Below are positions 41,173 through 51,237 of a DNA stretch of 64,000 bases, piece by piece. Source of the stretch: Bradyrhizobium sp. BR13661 (lineage in GTDB: Bacteria; Pseudomonadota; Alphaproteobacteria; Rhizobiales; Xanthobacteraceae); NCBI RefSeq assembly GCF_029892425.1, contig NZ_JARXWB010000009.1:186001-250000 (forward strand), written 5' to 3'. The notes under the pieces were generated by a model. That model did not search any database and was not told the DNA's origin. It saw only the letters and a list, made by a program, of their open reading frames with translations. The position numbers and the translations under genes were made by a program. Within the stretch, counting starts at the first letter, position 1, and each line of letters opens with the position of its first letter.

Positions 41173-44046
41173 TTACTCCGCGGCCTCGGCCGGTGCGATG
41201 CGGCGGGAGTGCCGCGCCTGCTCGTCGTAGCTCTTCTGCCAGTCGGACGGTCCGTTCGACGGCGAGATCTGCACCGCCGTGACCTTGTATTCGGGGCAGT
41301 TGGTCGCCCAATCCGAATAGTCTGTCGTGATCACGTTGGCCTGCGTGTCCGGGTGGTGGAAGGTGGTGTAGACGACACCCGGGGAGACACGGTCGGTGAT
41401 CTCCGCGCGCAGCGTGGTCTCGCCGGCGCGGCTCGTGAGCCGCACCCAGTCACCATCGCGCACGCCGCGCTGCTCGGCATCGTGCGGATGGATCTCCAGG
41501 AGATCCTCCGCATGCCAGACCACGTTCTCGGTGCGCCGTGTCTGCGCGCCGACATTGTACTGGCTGAGGATGCGGCCGGTCGTGAGCAGCAGCGGGAAGC
41601 GGGGGCCGGTGCGCTCGTCGGTTGCGACATATTCGGTGACGATGAACTTGCCCTTGCCGCGGACGAAGCCGTCGATATGCATCACCGGCGTGCCCTCCGG
41701 CGCCTTCTCGTTGCAGGGCCACTGCACCGAGCCGAGCTCGTCGAGCTTGGCGTAGGAGACGCCGGTGAAGGTCGGGGTCAGCGCCGCGATCTCGTCCATG
41801 ATCTCGGAAGGGTGGCTGTAGTTCATCGCGAAGCCCATCGCCTTGGCGAGGCCGATCGTGACCTCCCAGTCGGCCATGCCGTTCTTCGGCGACATCACCT
41901 TGCGCACGCGCTGGATGCGGCGCTCCGCGTTGGTGAACGTGCCGTCCTTTTCCAGGAAGCTCGAGCCGGGCAGGAAGACGTGGGCGTAGTTCGCGGTCTC
42001 GTTCAGGAAGAGGTCGTGAACGATGACGCATTCCATGGCCGACAACGCCGCCACCACGTGCTTGGTGTTGGGGTCGGACTGGAGAATGTCCTCGCCCTGG
42101 ACGTAGAGGCCCATGAATGTGCCTTCGATCGCGGCATCGAACATGTTGGGAATGCGCAAGCCCGGCTCCGGGTTGAGCTTGACGTTCCACAGCGCCTCGA
42201 ACTGGTCGCGCACGGCATCGCCCGAGATGTGGCGATAGCCCGGCAGCTCGTGCGGGAACGAGCCCATGTCGCAGGAGCCCTGCACGTTGTTCTGGCCGCG
42301 CAGCGGATTCACGCCGACGCCGGGACGGCCGATATTGCCTGTCGCCATCGCGAGGTTGGCGATCGCGATCACCGTGGTCGAGCCCTGGCTGTGCTCGGTG
42401 ACGCCGAGCCCGTAATAGATCGCGCCATTGCCGCCGGTGGCGTAGATGCGAGCCGCTTCACGCAGCGTCTTCGGGTCGACGCCCGTCAGGATGGCCGTCG
42501 CTTCCGGGCTGTGCTTCGCTTGCGCGACGAAGGCGGCCCATTCCTCGAACTCGGCCCAGTCGCAGCGCTCGCGCACGAAGGCCTCGTTGACGAGGCCTTC
42601 GGTGACGATGACATGCGCCAGCGCGGTGACGACCGCGACGTTGGTGCCGGGCATCAGGGGCAGATGCAGCGCCTTCACATGCGGCGATTCCACCATCTCG
42701 GTGCGGCGCGGATCGATCACGATCAGCTTGGCGCCCTGGCGCAGCCGTTTCTTCAGGCGCGAAGCGAACACCGGATGGGCCGAAGCCGGATTGGCGCCGA
42801 TGATCACGGCGACGTCGGTGTCCTCGACCGAGTCGAAATCCTGGGTGCCGGCCGACGTGCCGAACGTTTGCGACAGGCCATAGCCGGTCGGCGAGTGGCA
42901 GACACGGGCGCAGGTGTCGACATTGTTGTTGCCGAAGCCGGCGCGGATCAGCTTCTGCACCAGATAGGTCTCCTCATTGGTGCAGCGGGAGGAGGTGATG
43001 CCGCCGATGGCATCGCGGCCGTACTTCTTCTGAATGCCGCGCATCCTGGCGGCGGCAAACGAGAACGCTTCGTCCCAGGAGACTTCCTTCCAGGGATCCT
43101 CGATCCGCTCGCGGATCATGGGTTTAAGGATGCGCTCCTTGTGGTTGGTGTAGCCCCAGGCGAAGCGGCCCTTGACGCAGGAATGGCCGCGATTGGCCTT
43201 GCCGTCCTTGTAGGGCACCATGCGCACGACTTCCTCGCCGCGCATCTCCGCCTTGAAGGCGCAACCAACGCCGCAATAGGCACAGGTAGTGACGACGGAA
43301 TGCTCGGGCTGGCCGATCTCGATCACGGATTTTTCCGTCAGCGTCGCGGTCGGGCAGGCCTGCACGCAGGCGCCGCAGGAGACGCATTCGGAGCCGAGAA
43401 AACTCTCGCTCATGCCGGGCGAGACGCGGCTGTCGAAGCCGCGGCCGGAGATGGTCAGCGCGAACGTGCCTTGCACCTCCTCGCAGGCGCGGACGCAGCG
43501 CGAGCAGACGATGCATTTGGAGGGATCGTAGGTGAAGTACGGGTTGGACTCGTCCTTCGGCATCCAGGCGGCGTTGACCTCGCCATTGGATTTCGCGAAC
43601 ACGTGGTTCTCGCCCTCATAGCCGTAGCGCACGTCGCGCAGGCCAACGGCCCCGGCCATGTCCTGCAACTCGCAATCGCCATTGGCGCCGCAGGTGAGGC
43701 AGTCGAGCGGATGGTCGGAGATATAGAGCTCCATCACGCCCTTGCGCAGCTTCTTCAGCCGTTCGCTCTGGGTGTGGACCACGAGGCCGTTCATGACGGG
43801 TGTGGTGCAGGAGGCCGGCGTGCCGGCGCGGCCCTCGATCTCGACGACGCAGAGGCGGCAGGAGCCGAACGCGTCGACCATGTCGGTCGCGCAAAGCTTC
43901 GGGATCTGGTGGCCGGCGTCCATCGCGGCCCGCATGATCGAGGTGCCCTCGGGCACCGTGACCTCGTTGCCGTCGATGGTCAGCGTGACCATCGTTGATG
44001 ATTTGGAGCGCGGCGTGCCGAAGTCGATTTCTTCGATCAGAGACAT
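41173..44046 (-). CDS. fdsA: NAD-dependent formate dehydrogenase alpha subunit FdsA
   Basis: 957-aa molybdenum catalytic subunit (formate + NAD to CO2 + NADH). N-terminal 2Fe-2S domain (Cys52, 63, 66, 80), NuoG-like 4Fe-4S with His112 and Cys116/119/125, two ferredoxin clusters (Cys178/181/184/188 and 221/224/227/231), a 4Fe-4S site by the cofactor (Cys255/258/262/290) and the Mo-ligand Cys383 in CARVCHSPTGYG; the C-terminus is the MoCo-binding domain. ATG 44046 chosen (MSLIEEIDFGTP) with an AGGAGAACGACA site. It is soluble, with a Cys ligand, not selenocysteine. The stop is 4 bp before fdhD. Confidence 0.96.
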   Translation of the reverse strand: MSLIEEIDFGTPRSKSSTMVTLTIDGNEVTVPEGTSIMRAAMDAGHQIPKLCATDMVDAFGSCRLCVVEIEGRAGTPASCTTPVMNGLVVHTQSERLKKLRKGVMELYISDHPLDCLTCGANGDCELQDMAGAVGLRDVRYGYEGENHVFAKSNGEVNAAWMPKDESNPYFTYDPSKCIVCSRCVRACEEVQGTFALTISGRGFDSRVSPGMSESFLGSECVSCGACVQACPTATLTEKSVIEIGQPEHSVVTTCAYCGVGCAFKAEMRGEEVVRMVPYKDGKANRGHSCVKGRFAWGYTNHKERILKPMIRERIEDPWKEVSWDEAFSFAAARMRGIQKKYGRDAIGGITSSRCTNEETYLVQKLIRAGFGNNNVDTCARVCHSPTGYGLSQTFGTSAGTQDFDSVEDTDVAVIIGANPASAHPVFASRLKKRLRQGAKLIVIDPRRTEMVESPHVKALHLPLMPGTNVAVVTALAHVIVTEGLVNEAFVRERCDWAEFEEWAAFVAQAKHSPEATAILTGVDPKTLREAARIYATGGNGAIYYGLGVTEHSQGSTTVIAIANLAMATGNIGRPGVGVNPLRGQNNVQGSCDMGSFPHELPGYRHISGDAVRDQFEALWNVKLNPEPGLRIPNMFDAAIEGTFMGLYVQGEDILQSDPNTKHVVAALSAMECVIVHDLFLNETANYAHVFLPGSSFLEKDGTFTNAERRIQRVRKVMSPKNGMADWEVTIGLAKAMGFAMNYSHPSEIMDEIAALTPTFTGVSYAKLDELGSVQWPCNEKAPEGTPVMHIDGFVRGKGKFIVTEYVATDERTGPRFPLLLTTGRILSQYNVGAQTRRTENVVWHAEDLLEIHPHDAEQRGVRDGDWVRLTSRAGETTLRAEITDRVSPGVVYTTFHHPDTQANVITTDYSDWATNCPEYKVTAVQISPSNGPSDWQKSYDEQARHSRRIAPAEAAE

Positions 44047-44056
44047 TGTCGTTCTC

Positions 44057-45613
44057 CTATTCCGCGGCCTGAAGCGTGGTTGGTGCCGGGACAAAGTCTT
44101 CCCGGAAATGCTTCAAGGCGCTGAGCACGGGGTAGGGCGTGAAGCCGCCGAGTGCGCAGAGCGAGCCGAATTTCATGGTGTTGCAGAGGTCTTCGACGAG
44201 CGCGAGGTTTTCGCCGACCCGCTCGCCGCGGATGATCTTCTCGATGGTCTCGACGCCGCGGGTCGAGCCGATGCGGCAGGGCGTGCACTTGCCGCAGGAT
44301 TCGACGGCGCAGAATTCCATGGCGAAACGCGCCTGCTTGCGCATGTCGACGCTGTCGTCGAACACGACGATGCCGCCATGGCCGATCAGGCCGTCGCGCG
44401 CAGCAAAGGCCTCATAGTCGAACGGCGTGTCGAACAGCGCGCGCGGGAAATAGGCGCCGAGCGGACCGCCGACCTGTACCGCGCGGACCGGGCGGCCGGT
44501 GAACGTGCCGCCACCGATGTCGTCGACGAGCTCGCCGAGCGTCACGCCGAACGCCGTCTCGAACAGTCCGCCCTGGCGGATGTTGCCGGCAAGCTGGATC
44601 GGCATCGTGCCGCGCGAGCGGCCCATGCCGAAATCGGCATAGGCCTTGGCGCCTTCGGCGAGGATGAAGGGGATAGCCGCAAACGACAGCACGTTGTTGA
44701 TGACGGTCGGCTTGCCGAACAATCCATGATGCGCCGGCAGCGGCGGCTTGGCGCGGACCAGGCCACGGCGGCCTTCGAGGCTCTCCAGCAGCGAGGTTTC
44801 TTCGCCGCAAACGTAAGCGCCGGCCCCGACGCGCACTTCCATGTCGAAGCTGTAGGTCGAGCCGCCGATCTTGTCGCCGAGATAGCCGCCGCGCCGCGCC
44901 GTGACGATGGCCGCATTCATCGCCTCGACCGCGTGCGGATATTCGCTGCGGATGTAGATGTAGCCCTTGGTGGCACCAACGGTGATACCTGATGTGGTCA
45001 TGCCTTCGATGACGAGGAAGGGATCGCCTTCCATGATCATGCGGTCGGCAAAGGTGCCGCTGTCGCCCTCGTCCGCATTGCAGACGATGAACTTGCGGTC
45101 AGCCTTCGCTTGCGCGACCGTCTTCCACTTGATGCCGGTCGGAAAACCCGCGCCGCCGCGGCCGCGCAGGCCGGACGCCGTGACTTCGTTGAGGATCGCA
45201 TCCGAGCCGAGCGAGAGTGCACGCTCCAGGCCCTTGTAGCCGCCATGGGCGCGGTAGTCCTCGAGCGAGCGCGGATCGATCACACCGCAGCGGGCGAAGG
45301 TGAGGCGGGTTTGGCGCTTCAGCCAGGGAATTTCGTCGGCGATGCCGAGCAGCAAGGCGTGCGGTCCGTTGCTCACCATCGACTCCAGCACGGAGGCGAC
45401 ATCCTCCGCGCTGACCGGGCCATAGGCAACGCGGCCGCCCGGGGTTGCCACCTCAACCATTGGCTCCAGCCAGCAGAGCCCGCGCGAGCCGGTCCTGACG
45501 ATCTCGACCGGCAGGCCGCGCTTCGCCGCGACCTGCTCGAAGGCTGCGGCAATATCATCGGCGCCGACGGCAACCGCGGCAGCGTCACGTGGAATGAAGA
45601 TCTTCATGCTCAT
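44057..45613 (-). CDS. fdsB: Formate dehydrogenase beta subunit FdsB
   Basis: 518-aa NuoF-like subunit that carries FMN and binds NAD. N-terminal thioredoxin-like domain, then GLRGRGGAGFPTGIKW (NADH/FMN binding, near residue 150), VCNADEGDSGTFADR, GAGAYVCGEETSLLESLEG and the 4Fe-4S ligands ESCGKCTPCR plus a distal Cys in LCALGG. It passes electrons from FdsA to NAD. Start ATG at 45613 (MSMKIF); the frame reaches to 45706 without a site. The start overlaps the fdsG stop (ATGA, 45610-45613). Confidence 0.95.
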   Translation of the reverse strand: MSMKIFIPRDAAAVAVGADDIAAAFEQVAAKRGLPVEIVRTGSRGLCWLEPMVEVATPGGRVAYGPVSAEDVASVLESMVSNGPHALLLGIADEIPWLKRQTRLTFARCGVIDPRSLEDYRAHGGYKGLERALSLGSDAILNEVTASGLRGRGGAGFPTGIKWKTVAQAKADRKFIVCNADEGDSGTFADRMIMEGDPFLVIEGMTTSGITVGATKGYIYIRSEYPHAVEAMNAAIVTARRGGYLGDKIGGSTYSFDMEVRVGAGAYVCGEETSLLESLEGRRGLVRAKPPLPAHHGLFGKPTVINNVLSFAAIPFILAEGAKAYADFGMGRSRGTMPIQLAGNIRQGGLFETAFGVTLGELVDDIGGGTFTGRPVRAVQVGGPLGAYFPRALFDTPFDYEAFAARDGLIGHGGIVVFDDSVDMRKQARFAMEFCAVESCGKCTPCRIGSTRGVETIEKIIRGERVGENLALVEDLCNTMKFGSLCALGGFTPYPVLSALKHFREDFVPAPTTLQAAE

Positions 45614-46098
45614 CGCTGCGCCTCCGCAACCAGCGCATCGATGCGCTTCTCGTCGAGCCGGCCAATGAGGCGGCCATCGAGCATCGCGGAGGGCGCGGTC
45701 GCGCACAGCCCGAGACAGTAGATCGGCTCCAGCGTGACGCGATCATCCGCGGTGGTATGTCCGAGCGAAACGCCAAGCTTCGATTCAGCCCGCGCCGCCA
45801 GCGCATCGCCGCCGGCGGCCTGGCAGGCTTCGGCGCGGCACAGCTTCAGCACGTGGCGGCCGGCCGGCTTGTGGCGGAAATCATGGTAGAAGGTGAAGAC
45901 GCCGTGGACCTCGGCGCGCGACAGGTTCAGCGCCTGCGCCACCATGGGAATCGCGGCCTCCGGTACGTAACCGAACGCGCCCTGAAGCGCGTGCAGAATG
46001 ACGAGCGTCGCGCCTTCCTGGTCGGCATGTTCGGCGATGATTTCAGCGCCGCGTGTCTCGTTCCAAGGCTCGTAACAAGGCTCGTAAACGGCTGTCAT
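45610..46098 (-). CDS. fdsG: Formate dehydrogenase gamma subunit FdsG
   Basis: 162-aa NuoE-like subunit with a thioredoxin-fold 2Fe-2S centre: Cys87, Cys92 (LCRAEACQAAGG) and Cys128, Cys132 (CLGLCATAP). It is the first gene of fdsGBACD and reads from a promoter in the 225-bp region shared with the LysR gene. Length and cluster spacing match the family. Confidence 0.95.
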   Translation of the reverse strand: MTAVYEPCYEPWNETRGAEIIAEHADQEGATLVILHALQGAFGYVPEAAIPMVAQALNLSRAEVHGVFTFYHDFRHKPAGRHVLKLCRAEACQAAGGDALAARAESKLGVSLGHTTADDRVTLEPIYCLGLCATAPSAMLDGRLIGRLDEKRIDALVAEAQR

Positions 46099-46192
46099 TC
46101 TTCGTTCTCGGATTGAGCGTCCCTTCCACGCAAACTATTTGGAATCGTTCGAAGATCAATAAAGCTGTCTCATGCTGCGATTGCGAATTCAG

Positions 46193-46215
46193 ATCGATTT
46201 GAAAGCGCAATCGAT
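46193..46215. promoter_or_regulatory. LysR-type operator between fdsG and the LysR gene
   Basis: ATCGATT and AATCGAT form a perfect 7-bp inverted repeat with a 9-bp spacer, and the block fits the T-N11-A rule for LysR-family sites (T at 46198, A at 46210). It sits in the divergent intergenic region, about 95 bp from fdsG and 109 bp from the LysR start, as expected for an activator site. Confidence 0.5.
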
Positions 46216-46323
46216 CGATACGATCAGGTAATGAAACTTGTATCGACTACCGGTTTTTGCGTGTTGGTGCAGGTCGGGCGTGATAGCTTGCACGCCACGA
46301 CTTGAGATCCAGGGGACGGACGG

Positions 46324-47217
46324 TTGATCGACAAGCTTGAATTGCTGCTGGCGCTGGCCAAGGAACGGCATTTTGGACGGGCGGCAGAGGCCTGCGGCGT
46401 CACCCAGCCGACGATGTCGACCGGGCTGAAGCAGCTCGAGGAGATCCTCGGCGTGATGCTGGTCCAGCGCGGCTCCCGTTTCCAGGGATTTACGCCGGAA
46501 GGCGAGCGGGCGCTCGACTGGGCGCGGCGCATCGTCGGCGATGCCCGCGCCATGCGCGACGAGATCAACGGGTTGAAGCATCAGCTCTCCGGCGAGATCC
46601 GCATTGCGGCGATCCCGACCGTGCTCGGCATGGTCGCGTCGCTGACGACGCCGTTCCGTGCGCGGCATCCCGAGGTGCGCTTCAGCATCCGCTCGACGAC
46701 CTCATCCGAGGTGCTGGGGCTGCTCGAAAATCTCGAGGTCGATGCGGGACTGACCTATATCGAGAACGAGCCGATCGGCAAGGTGCGCACCATTCCGCTC
46801 TACAACGAGAGCTATCGCCTCCTGACCGCGCCCGATGCGATGTTCGGCGACCGCGAGTCCGTCACGTGGAGCGAGGTCGGCCAGGTGCCGCTGTGCCTGT
46901 TGACGCCTGACATGCAGAACCGCCGCATCATCGACCGCGCGCTGCGCTCGGTCGGTGCGGAGGCGACGCCGACGCTGACCTCGAACTCGCTGCTGGTGCT
47001 GTTCACCCATGTCAAGACGGGACGGTGGGCGAGCGTGATGCCGGCCAAGCTCGCCGAGACGCTCGGCCTCTCCGACAAGGTCCGCACCATCCCGATCGTC
47101 GATCCCGAGGTCAATTACAGCATCGGGCTCGTGATCCCGCAGCGCGATCCGATGACGCCGCTGATCGCAGCACTGGTCAATATCGCGCGCGAAGTTGCGC
47201 CGTCGCTGCAATCCTAG
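46324..47217 (+). CDS. LysR-family regulator, divergent from fds
   Basis: 297-aa LTTR with a winged-helix N-terminus (ERHFGRAAEACGVTQPTMSTG is the recognition helix region, residues 15-34) and a periplasmic-binding-protein-like effector domain. Start TTG at 46324 after AGGGGACGGACGG; no in-frame ATG fits. It is divergent from fdsG with a LysR-type inverted repeat between, so it probably activates formate dehydrogenase (an FdsR-like role) in response to formate, by context. It converges with the kinase gene at 47221, 3 bp between stops. Confidence 0.88.
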   Translation: MIDKLELLLALAKERHFGRAAEACGVTQPTMSTGLKQLEEILGVMLVQRGSRFQGFTPEGERALDWARRIVGDARAMRDEINGLKHQLSGEIRIAAIPTVLGMVASLTTPFRARHPEVRFSIRSTTSSEVLGLLENLEVDAGLTYIENEPIGKVRTIPLYNESYRLLTAPDAMFGDRESVTWSEVGQVPLCLLTPDMQNRRIIDRALRSVGAEATPTLTSNSLLVLFTHVKTGRWASVMPAKLAETLGLSDKVRTIPIVDPEVNYSIGLVIPQRDPMTPLIAALVNIAREVAPSLQS

Positions 47218-47220
47218 TCT

Positions 47221-49551
47221 TTAAGCTGCTGCCGATATCCCTGACACCGCCTTGATCGCGTCGCGCGGCAGGGTCACGCGGACGACGGTGCCGACTTCGA
47301 GCTTGGAGCGCAGCCGCATCGAGCCGCCATGGAGCTGCGCCAGCGAGCGGGCGATCGCGAGCCCGAGACCGGAGCCGTGATAGGTCTTGGTGAGCTGGCT
47401 CTCGACCTGCTCGAACGGACGTCCGAGCCGCGCCAGCGAGTGGGGCGCGATGCCGATGCCGGTGTCGGCGATCATCAGCACGATCCTGTCCTCGAGCTGC
47501 CGGCTGCGCACCACGATGCGTCCGCCGTCAGGCGTGAACTTCACCGCGTTGGAGAGGAGGTTGACGACGATCTGCTTGGTCGCGCGGCGGTCGGCGACGA
47601 CGGCGATGGATTTTGCGATGTCGGCATCGAGCTTCAGGTGCTTGTCCTCGGCCCGGCCGGCGACGACGCGCAGGGATTCGGCCAGCGTCCGCGACAGGTC
47701 GAGCTCTTCCATGTCGAGCTTCATGCGGCCGGCCTCGATCTTGGACATGTCGAGGATGTCGTTGATGACCTCAAGCAGATAGTGACCGCTGGTCAGGATG
47801 TCGTGGCAGTACTCCTCGTATTTCTCGCTTCCGAGGTCGCCGAACATGCCCGAGCCCATGATCTCGGAGAAGCCGATGATCGCGTTCAGCGGCGTGCGCA
47901 GCTCGTGGCTCATATTGGCGAGGAATTTCGACTTGGTCTGGTTGGCTTCCTCGGCGCGGGTCTTCTCGCGCTGGTACTTCTCGGCGAGGTCGGCGAGCTC
48001 GATGGTCTGGCGCTCGAGCGCGGCCTGCGAGCGCTTGAGGTCGATGACGGTGGCGCGCAGGCGCAGATCGTTGTCGACGAGCTTCTGCTCGTGCTCCTTG
48101 ATGCGGGTGATGTCGGTGCCGACCGACACGTAGCCGCCGTCCTTGGTGCGGCGCTCGCTGATGTGCAGCCAGCTGCCGTCGTCGAGCTGGGCCTCGAAGG
48201 TGCGGGCGCCGGGGCCTTGGGCAGCGGTCTCGTTGTGGCGGGTGCGCACCTCCGGCATGCGGCCGACTTCCAGCACGGTCTCGTAGGAGGTGCCGGGGAT
48301 CACGGCCGTGTCGGGCAGCTTGTGCAGGCGCTGGAAGTGCGAATTGCAGAGCACCAGGCGGTCGCTGGCGTCCCACAGCACGAAGGCTTCCGGAATGGTC
48401 TCGATCGCGTCGCGCAGGCGAAGGTCGGCCTCCACGGTGCGTTCGGCGAGGCTCTTCTGTTCGGTGATGTCGACCGCGATGCCGATCAGGTGCATGCCGG
48501 AATCGCTGGCGCCGCGGGTGCGCTCGCAGCGGACGCGCAGCCAGATCCAGTGGCCGTCGACATGCTGCATGCGGAAGGTCCGGTCGATGTGGTCGATCTT
48601 TTCGGAGATCAGCTGGTCGGCGATCGCGAACAGGTCGATGTCGTCGGACTTCACCAGCGCGTTGACTTCGCCAAAGGTGAGCAGCTCGTTGCGGCCGTCG
48701 AGGCCCAGCATCGAGAACATCGATTGCGACCAGAAGATCCGGCCGCGCGACAGGTCCCAGTCCCATAGGCCGCAGCGGCCGCGGTTGAGCGCTGTGTCGA
48801 TGCGGCCGCGCACGGCGTCATTGATGAGGTCGCCCTCGCGGGCGCGGGTCGACTGCCAGTGGAAGGCGAAGCCGAGGATCAGGACGACGAAGCCCGTTGT
48901 CGCCGACAGCGTCACCGAGAGCGCTGCGTCCGAGCCCCAGATCGGCTCGTTGCGCTCCTGGATCACGGTGACGAGGCCCGGCAGCGACTTGATCGGCCGT
49001 GCCGTGGCCATCGCAGCATTGCCATTCGGCAGCGTCATGTCGGAAACGTTGTTGTCGCGTGGCGGGGTGGCGAGCAGCTGCGCGGTGGTGATCGCGTCCA
49101 GCAGGCGATCATTGCCGGCGGGATCATTGTTGATCGGGATGCGGGCAAGGATGCGGCCGTTGACGCCGGCCGAGGTGACGACGACATGGCGGCCCGAGAC
49201 CCGGGCCCGGGACGGGATCATGTCGGGGAGCAGCGCCGGCATGTTCTCGATGTTCTTCAGCCGCTCCGCGCGCAGCGAGGTGACGCGGTCGATCCGCTCG
49301 GCAAGCAGCTCGGCGAGCGCGGCGATATCGTTCTGGATCACCAGGCGCTTCTGGCGCGTCTGGTCGACGACCTGGACGAAGGCACCGAGGCAGATCGTGA
49401 TGAGGAAGGCGATGATGAGCGTCGGCACGGCGCGTCGCAGCGCCGGCTCCGCGATCAGGAGCCGATGATAGGCTGGTTTCGCGATCGACTGCGCCAATCC
49501 CTTGATCGAATCGGATTGGACGCACGCGTTCGCGGCGTCTGCACGCGCCAT
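47221..49551 (-). CDS. PAS-domain sensor histidine kinase (PleC/DivJ-like)
   Basis: 776-aa membrane kinase. One membrane segment (about residues 43-60), a large periplasmic region to about 205, a second segment (about 215-232), then two to three PAS domains (around 255-365, 375-490) and the kinase core with H box FLANMSHELRTPLNAIIGFS (His549) and the ATPase N and G boxes. The wording FGDLGSEKYEEYCHDILTSG and LLEVINDILDMSKIEAGRM match the PleC/DivJ group of cell-cycle kinases. No response regulator is adjacent, as usual for this group. Role in development is inferred from family only. Confidence 0.85.
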   Translation of the reverse strand: MARADAANACVQSDSIKGLAQSIAKPAYHRLLIAEPALRRAVPTLIIAFLITICLGAFVQVVDQTRQKRLVIQNDIAALAELLAERIDRVTSLRAERLKNIENMPALLPDMIPSRARVSGRHVVVTSAGVNGRILARIPINNDPAGNDRLLDAITTAQLLATPPRDNNVSDMTLPNGNAAMATARPIKSLPGLVTVIQERNEPIWGSDAALSVTLSATTGFVVLILGFAFHWQSTRAREGDLINDAVRGRIDTALNRGRCGLWDWDLSRGRIFWSQSMFSMLGLDGRNELLTFGEVNALVKSDDIDLFAIADQLISEKIDHIDRTFRMQHVDGHWIWLRVRCERTRGASDSGMHLIGIAVDITEQKSLAERTVEADLRLRDAIETIPEAFVLWDASDRLVLCNSHFQRLHKLPDTAVIPGTSYETVLEVGRMPEVRTRHNETAAQGPGARTFEAQLDDGSWLHISERRTKDGGYVSVGTDITRIKEHEQKLVDNDLRLRATVIDLKRSQAALERQTIELADLAEKYQREKTRAEEANQTKSKFLANMSHELRTPLNAIIGFSEIMGSGMFGDLGSEKYEEYCHDILTSGHYLLEVINDILDMSKIEAGRMKLDMEELDLSRTLAESLRVVAGRAEDKHLKLDADIAKSIAVVADRRATKQIVVNLLSNAVKFTPDGGRIVVRSRQLEDRIVLMIADTGIGIAPHSLARLGRPFEQVESQLTKTYHGSGLGLAIARSLAQLHGGSMRLRSKLEVGTVVRVTLPRDAIKAVSGISAAA

Positions 49552-49776
49552 GCCTTCGGCCCCCTGAAAACCTGCTAGCTACTCGGTTCGAAAGCAGCCC
49601 CACAACGCTTTCGAATCATGGCGATTTGAATCCAGTTTGCGCAGGCTGTCGAGAGTCAACGAAACGTTAACGCGAAATAATTCTTATCCAATGCAGAGTT
49701 TGTGCGGGCTCGAGCCCGCAAACTCACGTGCATGATGAGTCCGAAACGAGAACGTCGGACTCCCGGCGCATTCTGC

Positions 49777-51150
49777 TCATGCGCGCGGCGGCTCGGCGTG
49801 GCTGATGACACGCTTCACGCTCGGGAACGCGCGACGCAAGCGACGCTCGATCGCGTCAACCTGCTCGTGCACCCTGATCACGCTCATCGACGGCGTGGCG
49901 CGGCAGTGGAAGTTGACGATCTCGCCGCCATCGGTGTCGCGGACGCGCACATTATGAATGTCGTGGATCTCGCCGCCGGCGGCATATTCGGTGAGTGCGG
50001 CGGCGATGGTCTGCACCCGTTCCGGCGCGGCATCGACGCCGAACGGCAGTTCCGCTTCCAGCGGCTCGATATGGACGTCGACCTCGACGTCCGCGCCGAA
50101 CTCCTCCTGGATGTTCCGCTCCAGCGTGTTGGCGATGTCGTGGGCGGCCAAGAGCTGCATCTCGGCATCGACCTCGAGGTCGATGCTGACGATCAGCTTG
50201 GCGCCGAGATTATGAATCGTGACATGATGGATCGCGAGACCCGAGTTGCGCGCGATCACCATGATCTGGTCGCGGACGGTTTCGTTGTTGCGGGCAACTG
50301 GGACAGCGGTAAACGAGAGGTCGGCATCGCCGAACGCCTTGCTCAAGGCGGCCTCCGCGTTGCGCTTGATTCCCTCGACACGGTCGATCGGGTAGGTCCG
50401 CGGCACCTTGACGATGCTGTCGATGAAGGTCGTCGCCCCGACCATACGCACGCGCAGCCGCTCGACGTCGATGACGCCGGGGACGCTGCGAATAGCGGTG
50501 GTGGCTTTTTCGAGCGCCCCCTCCGGCGCGCGGTCGACCAGCGTCTGCACGGTGGAGCTGGCCATCCGCAGGCCGAGCAGGGCGATCATCACGGCGACGG
50601 CGGCGGCTGCCGCAGCGTCGCCCCACCAGAAGCCGAGGGCGGCGAGAATCAGGCCCACGATCACGGCACCCGAGCCCATGACATCAGACGCAAAGTGCAG
50701 CGCATCCGCGGCGAGTGCCTCGCTTCGGGTCTCGCGGGCGGCCCGGTGCAGCGCGCGGGCGCGCCAGAGATTGACGAGGATGTCGATCACCAGCACCACG
50801 AACGGCACGGCCGAGATGGTCGGCGGCGGGGTTCCCTCGCGCAGCCGGCTGTAGGATTCGACCAGGATGCCGCCGGCAAGCACGTAGAGCATCGCGGTGA
50901 CGCCGAGCGCGGAGATGCTCTCCAGCTTGCCGTGGCCGTAATGGTGCTCGTCGTCGGCCGGCTTGTCCGAGACCCGCACCACCGCCCAGGTGATGATGGT
51001 TGCGACCAGGTCGATCGAGGAGTGCAGGGCCTCCGAGATCAGCGCCAGCGATCCGATGGCGATCCCGACCACGAATTTGGCCGCCGCCATGCCGCCGCTG
51101 GCCAGGATCGAGATCGCCGCGACCGATGTCTTGTCATGTTGTCCGCTCAT
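49777..51150 (-). CDS. Cation-diffusion-facilitator metal exporter (457 aa)
   Basis: Inner-membrane CDF transporter exporting divalent metal (Zn, Co, Fe or Mn) with about six membrane segments in the N-terminal half. Metal-site motifs: ALHSSIDLVATIITW near residue 42 and DALHFASDVMGSGAVIVG near residue 145, the canonical CDF membrane metal site. The long C-terminal cytoplasmic domain (from about residue 225) has several His/Asp and a repeated ACT-like pattern; it is longer than in small CDFs. ATG 51150 chosen (MSGQHDKTSV); the frame reaches upstream but with poor composition. Encoded alone. Confidence 0.88.
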   Translation of the reverse strand: MSGQHDKTSVAAISILASGGMAAAKFVVGIAIGSLALISEALHSSIDLVATIITWAVVRVSDKPADDEHHYGHGKLESISALGVTAMLYVLAGGILVESYSRLREGTPPPTISAVPFVVLVIDILVNLWRARALHRAARETRSEALAADALHFASDVMGSGAVIVGLILAALGFWWGDAAAAAAVAVMIALLGLRMASSTVQTLVDRAPEGALEKATTAIRSVPGVIDVERLRVRMVGATTFIDSIVKVPRTYPIDRVEGIKRNAEAALSKAFGDADLSFTAVPVARNNETVRDQIMVIARNSGLAIHHVTIHNLGAKLIVSIDLEVDAEMQLLAAHDIANTLERNIQEEFGADVEVDVHIEPLEAELPFGVDAAPERVQTIAAALTEYAAGGEIHDIHNVRVRDTDGGEIVNFHCRATPSMSVIRVHEQVDAIERRLRRAFPSVKRVISHAEPPRA

Positions 51151-51237
51151 GGCGGGGGATTTAGCAGGGCGTTCGTGAACATCAAGCGACGATCCACAGC
51201 TGTAGTCGCGAGTGACTTGCAGGAGCGTTGGCAGCTC

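Noticed and set aside
41146..43998. 950-codon plus-strand frame opposite fdsA
   Set aside because: Composition rich in Asp, Gly, Arg and His, no domain, complementary to a well-supported gene with all cofactor ligands.
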